Shown piece after piece: positions 24,512 to 34,504 of a stretch of DNA of 48,443 nucleotides. Both the position numbers and the translations under genes were made by a program. Every line of letters begins with the position of its first letter. The stretch's first letter is position 1. A model generated the notes under the pieces. It was not told the origin of the DNA, did no database searches, and saw only the letters and a list, made by a program, of their open reading frames with translations. The stretch lies in assembly GCA_025352065.1 (NCBI GenBank), contig JANXUC010000019.1, positions 1 to 48,443 of the forward strand, written 5' to 3'. This DNA comes from Acidobacteriaceae bacterium (GTDB taxonomy: Bacteria > Acidobacteriota > Terriglobia > Terriglobales > Acidobacteriaceae).

Positions 24512-26746
24512 ATGAGAGCATATTTGGCTTTCCTGGGAGTAGTGTGCCTGGCGGGGACGGGTTGGGCGAGCACGTACTTTGTCGATTCCGCCGGCGGCAA
24601 TGACACGAACAGCGGGCAATCCGCACAGACGCCGTGGAAGACGGTGGCGAAGGTGAATGCGTCGACGTTTGCGGCGGGGGACTCGGTGCTATTCAAGCGC
24701 GGCGGGGTTTGGACGGAGAGCCTGGTCCCGCCGTCGAGCGGGGCGGCGGGGAATCCGATTGCGTTTGACGCTTACGGGCAAGGGTCGGCGCCACTGTTGA
24801 CGGGGTATTTGGGGCTTCCGACAACGAGTTGGACGTTGGTGAGCGGGAGTGTATGGAAAGCGACGGTGACGGCGTCTTCCATGAACTATTTATTGTTCGG
24901 GACGGTTTGGGGAAACAAGCAGACGGCGCAGGCGAACGTGCTGCACGACCGAGATTGGTATTTCGCGTCGAACACTTTGTTTGTGTTTTCTACTACTGGA
25001 AACCCAACGACTTACTACGGGAACGTGGCGGCGATGTTGTTGGCGTTCGGACAGGTGATCTATCTAAATGGCGTCAGCTTCGTGAATGTGCAGCACTTCA
25101 AGCTGACGTACTTTGACAGCTATGGAGTGCGCATTGCCGGAGCGGCGCATGACATCACGGTCGCGAACGTGTGGGCGGAAGGGATCATTCCGAATGCGAC
25201 ACTGCCGCAGGGATTTAGTGTGGGGTCGACGGCGGGGGCGGCAAACATCAACCTCTACAACGTGGATAGCCATCGAAACTACAACGGATTTCAGGTTGCG
25301 TCGACGGCGGGAGTGACGCTGAAAAATTGCAGGGCATATGCGGATCGGTTCGCAGGCTTGAACGATAACACTGCGAACACGATGTATTCGAACTGTCATT
25401 TTTTTGGAAACACGTTGGGAGTTTTGCCGTCGCCGGGAACGACGATGACGCTGGATGTGATTGGCGGCACGGACGGGGGCGGGAATGTAGCGGTCAATAC
25501 GTGGCCGGGAGTAGTGGATTTTGCGAAGTATCCGGCGCGAATTGCGTTCACCGTGGATGATGTGGGGCTGACTCCGCTGGCGGATGTGTACATCAACACG
25601 TTGACGCCGACGGTGGTAGCGCACGGACTGCGGATGTCGATGGGGATTCAGACGGGGTTTGCGAATCTTTATATAGCAGAGATTCAGGGGTGGCTGGCGG
25701 CGGGGCATGATCCGACGTCGCACTCGTGGTCGCACTCCTACTACACGAACACGAGCTGGTTGACGGTGCAATACACAGGGACGGGGACGGCGGCGACGAT
25801 GTCGCTGTCTGGAAACATTCTGACGACGACGGTGACGGGCGGAACTGGCGGAGAGAACTTGAGCTTGGATTTGACGAATCCGCTGTACAGCTCGATTCAT
25901 GCACTGGGATTGTTCTTGAGGTTCAACGCTCCGGGTTACACAGCGATCCAGGATCCGAACGCACATGATGCGATGCACTCCTATACGCTGGCGGACTTTG
26001 CGGGAGCCAACATCAGGTCGACGGGATACAACATGCAGCTCGATAAGTCGAGATACGTGAACGACGAGATGGCGTTTTCTAAAGCGTGGATGGAAAGCAA
26101 CATTGTGGGGGCAGGGAATCAGACGGCGTATGTGTATCCCGATGGACTGGGAGACGCGAGTACGTTTGTGTGGTCTGCGGCGAATGGATACAAAGGCGCG
26201 CGCGGGACATTGAGTATGGACCTAGGCAACCGCGATATTCCGTCGGGTGGGAACGGATTGGGTATCAATATTCAGAACGTAACGAGTCTGGCGATTACGA
26301 AGCTGCATGGGTTCACGACGCAGCAGATACAGGGGCAGATGGCAGAGCTGGTTTTCAAATCGGCGGTATGGGGCGTACCGTATGGATTGTTTTGCCACAT
26401 TGATGAAGTGACGCCAGCGGAAGTGAGCGCTGCGCTGGATGGACTCGTGCAACACGGAGCGGTGGTGGTTACAAATCGGCAGATGATCGATGCGATTTTT
26501 ACAGGTACAAATGTTCCTGGAACGTTTTACTACACGAGTGCGGCGACGGGTCGGGAGCCGAACTTGCGAGGGACGGCGGCGTCACCGACGGCGGGGGCGG
26601 GGGCGAATCTTGGAGCGGCATTCGCGATCGATTTGGATGGGCGGGATCGAGGAACGTTTGGATGGGATATAGGGTCGACGGTCAGTAACCCTGCGAGCCG
26701 AGGCAGCGGGAACGGCGCAGGGCAAGGAACGGCGGTGATGCAATGA
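24512..26746 (+). CDS. Exported beta-helix protein with NodB-type polysaccharide deacetylase domain
   Basis: 744 residues. The start ATG follows directly after the previous stop codon. A signal peptide ends near WAS (18-20). Residues about 22-330 form a parallel beta-helix-type repeat (TYFVDSAGGNDTNSG is typical). From about 342 a CE4/NodB-like domain has a metal-ligand pair candidate, TVDD (347-350) and HSWSH (404-408). Deacetylation or cleavage of a glycan at the cell surface is likely; the substrate is unknown. The coupling with the preceding fibre gene and overlap with the next gene indicate one operon. Confidence 0.75.
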   Translation: MRAYLAFLGVVCLAGTGWASTYFVDSAGGNDTNSGQSAQTPWKTVAKVNASTFAAGDSVLFKRGGVWTESLVPPSSGAAGNPIAFDAYGQGSAPLLTGYLGLPTTSWTLVSGSVWKATVTASSMNYLLFGTVWGNKQTAQANVLHDRDWYFASNTLFVFSTTGNPTTYYGNVAAMLLAFGQVIYLNGVSFVNVQHFKLTYFDSYGVRIAGAAHDITVANVWAEGIIPNATLPQGFSVGSTAGAANINLYNVDSHRNYNGFQVASTAGVTLKNCRAYADRFAGLNDNTANTMYSNCHFFGNTLGVLPSPGTTMTLDVIGGTDGGGNVAVNTWPGVVDFAKYPARIAFTVDDVGLTPLADVYINTLTPTVVAHGLRMSMGIQTGFANLYIAEIQGWLAAGHDPTSHSWSHSYYTNTSWLTVQYTGTGTAATMSLSGNILTTTVTGGTGGENLSLDLTNPLYSSIHALGLFLRFNAPGYTAIQDPNAHDAMHSYTLADFAGANIRSTGYNMQLDKSRYVNDEMAFSKAWMESNIVGAGNQTAYVYPDGLGDASTFVWSAANGYKGARGTLSMDLGNRDIPSGGNGLGINIQNVTSLAITKLHGFTTQQIQGQMAELVFKSAVWGVPYGLFCHIDEVTPAEVSAALDGLVQHGAVVVTNRQMIDAIFTGTNVPGTFYYTSAATGREPNLRGTAASPTAGAGANLGAAFAIDLDGRDRGTFGWDIGSTVSNPASRGSGNGAGQGTAVMQ

Positions 26747-29691
26747 GCAATCGCGTGGCGAGTTTGTTCCTGGTGGTGGTGAGTGCGACGTTGGGTTGGG
26801 CGCAGTCGGCGCAAGGCGGGAAGCTGGTGGACCGAGGTGGAGCGGTTTACTCGACGGGAGCGACGGGGAGTCTGTTGTTTGGCGACAACCGTTACTGCGG
26901 CAAGGGTGATGTAGCGGCGTTTGGAGCAGCGTTTGATGGCCCAGCGCAACTACCTATCGCTTGCATCTACACGGGGTCGGACGGCACACCGTCGGGCAAG
27001 CATCTGGACGGGGCGACGGCGACGACGTGGCAGGTGCGCAGCGACGCGGATACGGTGAGATGCACGGTGGGTCCCCCGGACAATGGCAACTGCGCTGTTC
27101 CGGACTGGAACGCTGCGTTGTTGGGAGTGCAGTGCGGCGACGTGATTTTGCTGGAGCACAGTGCAGTTATGACGGGGAATTTTGTATTGCCGGGACTGCC
27201 ATGCGATGCGGGACACTGGGTGACGGTGGAGTCGGATTCCGTGGTGACAGATGCAAACTTCCCGGCGGAAGGAACGCGGGCAACGCCGTGTCACATTGGG
27301 CTGGCCTCGGTGGCATACTACCCAAGCTATCCGTGCACAAGTCCGGCGAACCGGATGGCGAAATTTGTGACGCCGACCCAGTTGGCAGCGATCACGACGA
27401 ACGGCTGCAACGTTGCGCCGTGTACGCAGTTTTGGCGATTCATCGGAATTGAAGCGACGAATACGGCGGGAGTTCGCACGGCGCACAAACTGCTGGAGAT
27501 GGATGGAGCGGACCACATGATTGTGGACCGGAGCATCGTTCATGGAACAGATGCAGCACACCCTCCGACTGGCGGAGCTGCGGCGTTTGATGTCTCCTAC
27601 GAAGCGCAGGGCGGAGTCAGTATCAACGGCACGTTTCTTGCTGTCATCGATTCGTGGGTGTATGACATTTTCTGCATGGGGAACTGTATTGATGCACAGG
27701 GGGTAGCGGGGGGTACAGGACAGTATGCGCAGAGGACGCAAAAGATTGTGAACAACATGATCGCAGCGAGCGGAGAAAGTTGGTTTTGGGGAGGCGGGCC
27801 GCATGCCCATCTATGCGATGCGGTGACCAACGTGCATTGTACGAATACAGATATTGAAATTCGCAGGAATCACAGTTTTAAGCCGCTGTCCTGGTTTTTA
27901 GCGAAAGGCGGGAGCGGGAACCATCCATTAACCAAGAATTTAGGGGAGACGAAGGCGTCGGACCGGTCGCTGTGGGAAGGGAACATTTCCGAGAACAGCT
28001 TTACGGGGTGGCAGTCGGACCAGTTTGGAAATGCGCATCTGTTGACGCCGAAGAGCCAAGCTGTAATTGTGCAGCCGGGAACGGCGAGCATACAAATTTC
28101 CAGGACCGGATGTCCGGGTGCAGGGTGCCATCTCTATGCGGACGCGTCGGTACCGTGGTTTACGTGCGACTCGGCAGCGTCGAGCCAATATACGAATCCA
28201 GTGGGTGCGAACTACTGCAATCCGACCGATCTCGGTGGCACCACCATGGTTGCGTTTCAGGGTTTGCCAGGGGAGTATCCCCGGTCGTGTCCTTCGACGG
28301 AGTTGTCGTGCCGGCTCGGTGTTCCGAAAACGACATCGAGTACGCGATACCACATTAAGCAGTACGTTGCAACGCAGTCTCCGGACCACGGAGTGTCTAC
28401 GCGGGTGGAGTTGTGGGACGAAGGGGCGGCAACGCCGGATCAGCCCTTGGGCACGCTCGCACAGTTTTGCAAACGAGGGTCGGACCCCTACGCAGCAGTG
28501 TACAACCACACACTGAGATACGAGTTGGACCGGCACACGGCAGATTTGTTGGAGGTCCTGACCGCGGAGTCGGACTGTGGAGACAATGCGCAAGGGATCC
28601 ACAACGTATCCATCCACGACGTTGTGGGGTACGACATCAATCCGCAATTTTGGCAGAACGCAGCAACCAGCGGTTGCTGCACGCTGGGATGGAACATGAA
28701 GCTGGAGAGTGCAACAACCGACCCAAGCACAGTGCCGGAGCAAATCAGCTACAAACATAACACCGTCGCGCTAACGGGGTGGCAAGGGAATCACTCAGGG
28801 ATGGTGAATTGGTTCGACCAGAAGTACGACGCGAACACAGCGCCGAACCTGGCGGCATTCTTTTCCGGGATAACGATCAAAGACAACATATCGAGTGGGC
28901 CTTTCTCGATCGGCGCGGGCACGAATATCGGCAGCAGTTTTCTTAGCCATGTTCCGGGAGGTAGTGCGAATGGTCCGATGAGCGAGGGCCTGGCGATCTA
29001 CGCGTGCTCAGGTCACGACGGAACAGGGTGTAACTATGACATCAAGAAGAATCTGATTTTGGAAGGAATTGTTGCAGGGCAGTTGAACAACACGGCGGAC
29101 CTTCATCTTTTGGGATCGAACACAGTGGAAGCGTGCGGCTGCACGACGGCGACGAACGGTGGGACATGCACGGCGGGGAATCCTAACACCTGGGCGACGC
29201 CGGTGACGACGGGAACGGCGGATGCTTGCGATCGCACGGTGGCGGGGTATGGCGATGTTTTCACAAACTACGATCCTAACGGTGGACCAACAACAGATTT
29301 GACGCTGAAGAGTGGGAGTCCGTATTTGGGTCAGGCTTCCGATGGTGGGAACTTCGGAGCCGATGTAGCCGGCGTTCTGCTGAAGACGCAGGGTGTGGCG
29401 TCAGCGGTCAACTTTGGAGCGCTGGCAGTCACGACGGTGAGCCTGCCAGCTGGGACTAACGGGGTAGCGTATTCGCAGCAGGTGCAATCGACTGCGGGGG
29501 CCTCTCCTTACAAACTGTGGACGTTGGTTTCTGGAACATTGCCTGCGGGGCTGGCCCTGTCTGTGGGAGACGGAACAATTTCCGGCACACCGACGGCGGC
29601 TTGTATAGCATCCGCATGTACGTTTGCGGTGCAAGTGCAGGACGCCGGGCGACAAGTGGATACGCAGACATTGAGCATTGCGGTGAACTAG
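26743..29691 (+). CDS. Exported Cys-rich beta-helix protein with C-terminal Ig-like domain
   Basis: 982 residues. The start overlaps the previous stop by 4 nt (ATGA). A signal peptide (MSNRVASLFLVVVSATLGWA) is followed by a long repetitive region with right-handed beta-helix character (HNVSIHDVVGYDI, IVNNMIAASGESW) and many cysteines, suggesting disulfides outside the cytoplasm. The C-terminus (about 895-982) is a putative Ig-like He_PIG domain (LPAGTNGVAYSQQV, ISGTPTAA). Function unknown; surface-exposed or particle-associated adhesin/depolymerase is the best guess. Confidence 0.7.
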   Translation: MSNRVASLFLVVVSATLGWAQSAQGGKLVDRGGAVYSTGATGSLLFGDNRYCGKGDVAAFGAAFDGPAQLPIACIYTGSDGTPSGKHLDGATATTWQVRSDADTVRCTVGPPDNGNCAVPDWNAALLGVQCGDVILLEHSAVMTGNFVLPGLPCDAGHWVTVESDSVVTDANFPAEGTRATPCHIGLASVAYYPSYPCTSPANRMAKFVTPTQLAAITTNGCNVAPCTQFWRFIGIEATNTAGVRTAHKLLEMDGADHMIVDRSIVHGTDAAHPPTGGAAAFDVSYEAQGGVSINGTFLAVIDSWVYDIFCMGNCIDAQGVAGGTGQYAQRTQKIVNNMIAASGESWFWGGGPHAHLCDAVTNVHCTNTDIEIRRNHSFKPLSWFLAKGGSGNHPLTKNLGETKASDRSLWEGNISENSFTGWQSDQFGNAHLLTPKSQAVIVQPGTASIQISRTGCPGAGCHLYADASVPWFTCDSAASSQYTNPVGANYCNPTDLGGTTMVAFQGLPGEYPRSCPSTELSCRLGVPKTTSSTRYHIKQYVATQSPDHGVSTRVELWDEGAATPDQPLGTLAQFCKRGSDPYAAVYNHTLRYELDRHTADLLEVLTAESDCGDNAQGIHNVSIHDVVGYDINPQFWQNAATSGCCTLGWNMKLESATTDPSTVPEQISYKHNTVALTGWQGNHSGMVNWFDQKYDANTAPNLAAFFSGITIKDNISSGPFSIGAGTNIGSSFLSHVPGGSANGPMSEGLAIYACSGHDGTGCNYDIKKNLILEGIVAGQLNNTADLHLLGSNTVEACGCTTATNGGTCTAGNPNTWATPVTTGTADACDRTVAGYGDVFTNYDPNGGPTTDLTLKSGSPYLGQASDGGNFGADVAGVLLKTQGVASAVNFGALAVTTVSLPAGTNGVAYSQQVQSTAGASPYKLWTLVSGTLPAGLALSVGDGTISGTPTAACIASACTFAVQVQDAGRQVDTQTLSIAVN

Positions 29692-29822
29692 GGTTGTCCA
29701 ACAGATTGACTGGTGACGTGGATGCAATGAGCCCAGAAGCGCAGGGACGCGAAGGAAACTGGCCACACGAGTTGCGGACGCCGGAGTGGGTATTCAACTT
29801 ACGGGTAAGAGGGAGCTGAAGA

Positions 29823-31376
29823 GTGAGCGCAAATATCTCGTTGTTAGAAGAGTGGGGGCAGGACCTTGACCAGGAATTGCCGACGATGGAATGGACCCAT
29901 GGAGATAAGACGATCCTGGTCGAAAGACCAAGGCGCCGGGATATTTTGATGCTGCAGTGTCTGAAGATACGGCAAAAAGACAAACGGCTGGGGCCCCTGG
30001 TTCCGAATCGAGCACAGCGGGAGTACGAAAAACAGCGGACCAAAAACAACATTGTTCTGAAAGCAAGACAGCTTGGGATCACAACTTACGTGGCGGCACG
30101 GTTCTTTGTGGAAACGATAACGCAGCCAGGGACTCTGACCGTGCAAGTCGCGCATGACCAAGAATCTGCGGAAGAAATTTTTAAGATCGTGCACCGTTTC
30201 TGGGAGAACCTGCCTGGAGACCTCCGTCGCGGAAGGCTGAAGACTTCGCGGGCGAATGTTCGCCAGCTCGTCTTTCCGAAATTGGATAGCGAGTATCGGG
30301 TGGAAACGGCGGCCGATCCGAACGCGGGGCGCGGGCTAACCATCCATAACCTGCATTGCTCGGAGGTAGCCCGGTGGCCCCGCGACGGAGCTGAGACATT
30401 GGCGTCGCTGCGGGCGGCAGTTCCGCCGGATGGAGAGATTGTGCTGGAGTCGACGCCGAACGGGGCAAGTGGAGTCTTCTACGAGGAGTGGCAGCGGGCA
30501 GCGGAGACAGGCTACACGCGGCACTTTTTCCCCTGGTGGTATGAGCCGACGTATGTGGTTGACCACGATGCTGAGAATCTAAACGAAGAGGAATCCGAGC
30601 TGATGAAACGGTTTGGAGTGAACGCTAAACAGATTGGGTGGCGGCGGACGAACCGATCAAGTTTGCGGGATCTTGCTCCGCAGGAGTTTGCGGAAGATGC
30701 GAGCGCTTGCTTCCTGGCATCGGGAGAATGTGTTTTTGAATTAAAAAAGATTGCACTACGGATCGAGCGATGTGGGCCTCCGCTGGACAGCTGGGACAAC
30801 GAACGCATTTTAGTTTGGCTACCGCCGGTAGCCTCGCATGAATACATTGTTGGAGTGGATCCGGCTGGCGGAGGGACGGGTGGCGATTATGCGACGGCGC
30901 AAGTCATCGACCGTGTTACGGGTATGCAGTGTGCCGAATTGCAGGGGCATTATCCGCCTCGAGAATTGGCGGAGCGGGTGGCAGACTTAGCGCGGTCTTA
31001 CAACCAAGCCTTGGTGGTGGTGGAACGGAACAACCACGGCCACGCTGTATTGGCGTACTTGAACGAAAGGGAAAATTATCAGGAATTGTTTGAGCAGGAT
31101 GGGCAGTTGGGATGGTTGACGTCGGCGGCGACGCGGCCTGCGATGGTGGAAAATTTTGCGGCGGTGCTAGCCACGGCTCCACAGTTGTTTCACAGTGGAA
31201 GGCTGTTGAATGAGTGCCGAACGTTTGTGCGGCACACGGATGGAAGCACGGCAGCGTCGGCAGGAGCCCACGACGACTGTATTTTGGCGATGGCGATTGC
31301 GTTCGCAGCACGCAAGGCACTCGCTGGAAATTTGAGTAAGGCAAAGCTGGCGGCGTTGGCGGGATTTAACGGTTGA
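29823..31376 (+). CDS. Phage large terminase subunit
   Basis: 517 residues, GTG start with GGGAG upstream. The ATPase has a deviant Walker A (KARQLGITT, 80-88), a Walker B glutamate (Glu181) and the coupling motif LESTPNG (208-214). The nuclease (RNase-H-like) domain shows DPAGG (346-350), ERNNHG (401-406) and AHDD (482-485). It cuts and packages DNA into procapsids. All key residues look intact, so packaging could still work. 131 bp precede it without a clear gene. Confidence 0.95.
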   Translation: MSANISLLEEWGQDLDQELPTMEWTHGDKTILVERPRRRDILMLQCLKIRQKDKRLGPLVPNRAQREYEKQRTKNNIVLKARQLGITTYVAARFFVETITQPGTLTVQVAHDQESAEEIFKIVHRFWENLPGDLRRGRLKTSRANVRQLVFPKLDSEYRVETAADPNAGRGLTIHNLHCSEVARWPRDGAETLASLRAAVPPDGEIVLESTPNGASGVFYEEWQRAAETGYTRHFFPWWYEPTYVVDHDAENLNEEESELMKRFGVNAKQIGWRRTNRSSLRDLAPQEFAEDASACFLASGECVFELKKIALRIERCGPPLDSWDNERILVWLPPVASHEYIVGVDPAGGGTGGDYATAQVIDRVTGMQCAELQGHYPPRELAERVADLARSYNQALVVVERNNHGHAVLAYLNERENYQELFEQDGQLGWLTSAATRPAMVENFAAVLATAPQLFHSGRLLNECRTFVRHTDGSTAASAGAHDDCILAMAIAFAARKALAGNLSKAKLAALAGFNG

Positions 31377-31431
31377 AGAAAATAAACAGAACGCGGAACA
31401 GAGAAAAGGAATAGGATCAGCCGGAGCGCCT

Positions 31432-32262
31432 GTGGGCGTTTTAAGAGCCAATGTGGCGATTGCGGCAGTCCAACACGTGAGAAGAATGCGAGGCGGAGCA
31501 CAAGGACACTTGATGCGCTGCTCCGACGGCCAGTTTTATGTGGTGAAGTTTCGCAACAACCCACAACACTTGCGGGTGCTGGCAAATGAGTTGTTGGCTA
31601 CTCGATTGGCGGAACGGGTTGGGCTTCCGGTGCCAGCAGTGGAAGTGATCGAAGTGAGTGAATGGCTGGTGGACCATACGCCCGAACTGAATATTCAACT
31701 GGCACACGAGACGATTAACTGCCAGGCGGGGTTAGAGTTTGGATCGCGATATGTGGTAGCTCCGCCGTGGGATGGGCAGGTGCTGGACTATCTGCCGGTG
31801 GAGATGTTTCCGCGGGTACGCAATTTGGAAACGTTTGCTGGGATTCTGGCGCTGGATAAGTGGACGGGGAATGCGAACGGGAGACAGGCGGCGTTCTGGC
31901 GAAAGATGCGGGAGAAAAAATATACCGCTGCATTTATCGACCAGGGATATTGTTTCAACGCGGGGGAGTGGACGTTTCCGGATAATCCGCTACGCGGGGT
32001 GTATATGAGGAATGAAGTCTACGCTGCGGTGACGGGGTGGGAGTCGTTTGAGCCGTGGCTGTCGCGGATTGAAGTGTTGGAGAAGGATGCGGTGTGGGCG
32101 GTGGCGGGAGAGATTCCTCCCGAGTGGTACGGGGGAGATTGGAACGCACTGGAAAAGCTGGTGCTTGCGTTGATTGCAAGGCAGCAGCGTGTTCGGGAGT
32201 TGATTGAGGAGTTCAGGATTTCTCCGAGGAGGCCGTTTCCTTTGTGGAAGAACGAGAATTGA
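31432..32262 (+). CDS. HipA-like kinase (HipA_2 family)
   Basis: 276 residues, GTG start with GGAG 5 nt upstream. The kinase signatures are GGAQGHLMRC (glycine loop, about 21-30), Lys39 in YVVKF, Glu53, LDKWTGN (catalytic loop, 141-147) and FIDQG (metal-binding Asp170). The N-terminal HipB-interacting part of true HipA is missing. HipA_2 proteins are typically encoded next to DUF3037 proteins, as here, and the role is unknown; a toxin/defence function is possible. It interrupts terminase and portal, so it is inserted cargo. Confidence 0.8.
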   Translation: MGVLRANVAIAAVQHVRRMRGGAQGHLMRCSDGQFYVVKFRNNPQHLRVLANELLATRLAERVGLPVPAVEVIEVSEWLVDHTPELNIQLAHETINCQAGLEFGSRYVVAPPWDGQVLDYLPVEMFPRVRNLETFAGILALDKWTGNANGRQAAFWRKMREKKYTAAFIDQGYCFNAGEWTFPDNPLRGVYMRNEVYAAVTGWESFEPWLSRIEVLEKDAVWAVAGEIPPEWYGGDWNALEKLVLALIARQQRVRELIEEFRISPRRPFPLWKNEN

Positions 32263-32336
32263 CCACAGAGGACGCTGAGTTACACGGAGGAGGGTCAAGG
32301 GCTGAGGGCGGTAAGAGCTAAGAGAATAGACATTCA

Positions 32337-33140
32337 ATGGTACCTCAACGACAATGTGAATTCTTCTTGCTGCGGTATGTGCCGGACGCGGTGAAGGATG
32401 AGTTTGTCAACATTGGGGTCGTGATGCTGGAGGCCGAGGCTGGATTTGCGGACATCCGACTTACACGGGACTGGCGACGGGTTCGATGCCTTGATCCGGG
32501 CGTCGACGTGGAGATGCTGGAGGCGGTGGAGCGCGAGATTCGTGCGCGGCTAACGGATGTTCAGGACCGAGATGCATTGGTGAGGAAGCTGGAAGATTCG
32601 CTATCGAATCTTATTCAGCTCTCTCCGGCGAAGGGGTGCCTGACCGACGATCCAAGAAAAGAGATTGAAGAGATAGCGTCGATGTATCTGGAAACGAAGC
32701 GCGTTGGTGAGAAGCGCGAAGCAAGCGGGCGACGGCGGATTTACGGACAAATGCGGGCTGCTTTTGAGCAGGCTGGAGTTTGGCCGCACATGCGACAGGG
32801 AATCGCGGTGGAGCAGTATACGCACAAGGGCGACCCTCTGAAGATCGATTGTGGATACAGGCCGAATGGGGACATCAAGTTGTTTCAAGCGATATCGCTG
32901 GCAGCGGATGTGAACGTCGCGAAGGTGCTGGCGTTTAGCTACCCGCAGATTGCTGCCAGCATTCTGCGCCAGGAAAATGCGACAGCGCAACTGACTGCTG
33001 TGGTCGAGGCCAACATGAATATCGAAGACGAAGGTGTGTCGTTTGCTTACAAGATTCTGGAACAGAGTGGCATCAGGGTCGTAGCCGTGGGCCAAATGCA
33101 ACAGATTGCGGAAATAGCACGGAAAGAGTTGAGGCTGTAG
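32337..33140 (+). CDS. DUF3037-domain protein, partner of the HipA-like kinase
   Basis: 267 residues. The N-terminal CEFFLLRYVPDAVKDEFVNI plus GVVMLE is the DUF3037 signature, and the rest is mostly helical. The family co-occurs with HipA_2 kinases, so the pair is likely a functional unit (substrate, antitoxin or modulator). No catalytic motif was recognised. It lies 74 bp after the kinase and just before the portal gene. Confidence 0.75.
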   Translation: MVPQRQCEFFLLRYVPDAVKDEFVNIGVVMLEAEAGFADIRLTRDWRRVRCLDPGVDVEMLEAVEREIRARLTDVQDRDALVRKLEDSLSNLIQLSPAKGCLTDDPRKEIEEIASMYLETKRVGEKREASGRRRIYGQMRAAFEQAGVWPHMRQGIAVEQYTHKGDPLKIDCGYRPNGDIKLFQAISLAADVNVAKVLAFSYPQIAASILRQENATAQLTAVVEANMNIEDEGVSFAYKILEQSGIRVVAVGQMQQIAEIARKELRL

Positions 33141-33238
33141 ATCAAACAGGTCGAATGAGTCAATTAAATAGGTAGATCGAGCTAAGCGGTGAGATAGCGC
33201 TGTTTCTAATTTAATTTCTAGAGCTTTTCGAAAAACCC

Positions 33239-34444
33239 ATGACAATTCAAGAGACGTTGCGTGGCGCATTGCGCCGCATCAGCGGAAGTGTGCCCGGTGG
33301 CGCCGTGGAAGAGAAACGGCGAACGGTGGCACTTCCATCAATCTTCAACACCTACGGACCGAGGGCAGATGTGATGCCAAAAGCGACGCCGGTGAATTTG
33401 CGGAAGTTTGCAGAGACGCCTGTGGCTCGACGCGCGATCAACGCAATCAAGGATCCGATCGCGGGAATGCGATGGAGAATTCAGCCGAAGCGTGGGCGGT
33501 CCGTGGATGAGCTGCCGATGGCGAGCGAGCGGATCGCGCTGCTGACGGCAAATTTTGAGACGCCGAATCCGGATGATTCGTTTCGGTCGATGCTGGAGCA
33601 AGTGCTGGAGGACGTAATTGTCGGTGGGTTCGGAGCGATTGAGCTGGTGCGGACGGACGATGCTACACATCCGCTCAGATTATTTCCGGTCGATGGAGCC
33701 AGCATTCGGATGCGAACAGATTGGGACGGGAGCCCGAGTTCGCCACGATACGTGCAGGTGACAGGTCGCTTTGGCTCGGATGGCATGGTGTCTTTGAATG
33801 ACGAGGATCTCAGCTACATCCGGCTCAATACTCGGACACACACGCCGTTCGGGCTTGGGCGACTGGAGGTTGCTTTTGAAACGATCAATGCATTCTTGAG
33901 TGCGCACAGGTTCGCGTCGAGGTTGGCATCGAACTCTGTAGTTCAGTATGCGTTGTGGTTACAGAACATGAGTCCGTCGCATCATGACCGGCTGATTCGA
34001 TGGTGGCAGGATGAGGTTGAAGGCACAGGTCGGGTGCCGATCCTGTCGGTGGAAAGTAAGCCGGAAGTTTTACGGTTCGGTGGAGGTACGGATGCCGATC
34101 TGCGGTTGGGGTGGCAGGAATTTTTGCTGCGAATCATTGCGGATGCATTTGATCTGCCTCCACAGTTCCTGGGTGTGGAGCGTGATGTTAATCGTTCGAC
34201 GGCGGCGGAGCAGAACAACAATGCGTTTCGCCAGGCGATTGTTCCGACGGCGCGACTGGTGGCGGAACACATTACGCGAGATGCAATTAGCAAAGGCCTT
34301 GGATGGCACGATCTGGAATTTGTTTTCACGGACCTCGAGGCGCCCAACGCGCTGGAAGATGTTCAAATCCAGGAAATCCTATTGCGGAATGGCGTGCTGA
34401 CAGTGAACGAAGTGCGTTCGATGCGAGGATTGCCGGCTCTTTAA
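33239..34444 (+). CDS. Phage portal protein
   Basis: 401 residues. The family features are an N-terminal basic segment, the FGLGRLEVAFETINAFLSAH segment, IADAFDLPPQFLGVE and a C-terminal EILLRNGVLTVNEVRSMRGL. The last is the usual end of HK97/siphovirus-type portals. It would form the dodecameric ring at the capsid vertex. The 98-bp gap upstream has no visible ribosome-binding site of note. The gene is intact. Confidence 0.85.
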   Translation: MTIQETLRGALRRISGSVPGGAVEEKRRTVALPSIFNTYGPRADVMPKATPVNLRKFAETPVARRAINAIKDPIAGMRWRIQPKRGRSVDELPMASERIALLTANFETPNPDDSFRSMLEQVLEDVIVGGFGAIELVRTDDATHPLRLFPVDGASIRMRTDWDGSPSSPRYVQVTGRFGSDGMVSLNDEDLSYIRLNTRTHTPFGLGRLEVAFETINAFLSAHRFASRLASNSVVQYALWLQNMSPSHHDRLIRWWQDEVEGTGRVPILSVESKPEVLRFGGGTDADLRLGWQEFLLRIIADAFDLPPQFLGVERDVNRSTAAEQNNNAFRQAIVPTARLVAEHITRDAISKGLGWHDLEFVFTDLEAPNALEDVQIQEILLRNGVLTVNEVRSMRGLPAL

Positions 34445-34504
34445 ACAAGAATACGTGGTCGAGAGTTCCAGAACATAATTTGTCCAGCGGAAGAGGATGG
34501 CACG

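Noticed and set aside
29727-29819. 30-residue frame between the third beta-helix gene and the terminase
   Set aside because: It has no clear ribosome-binding site and no recognised family; too short to support.
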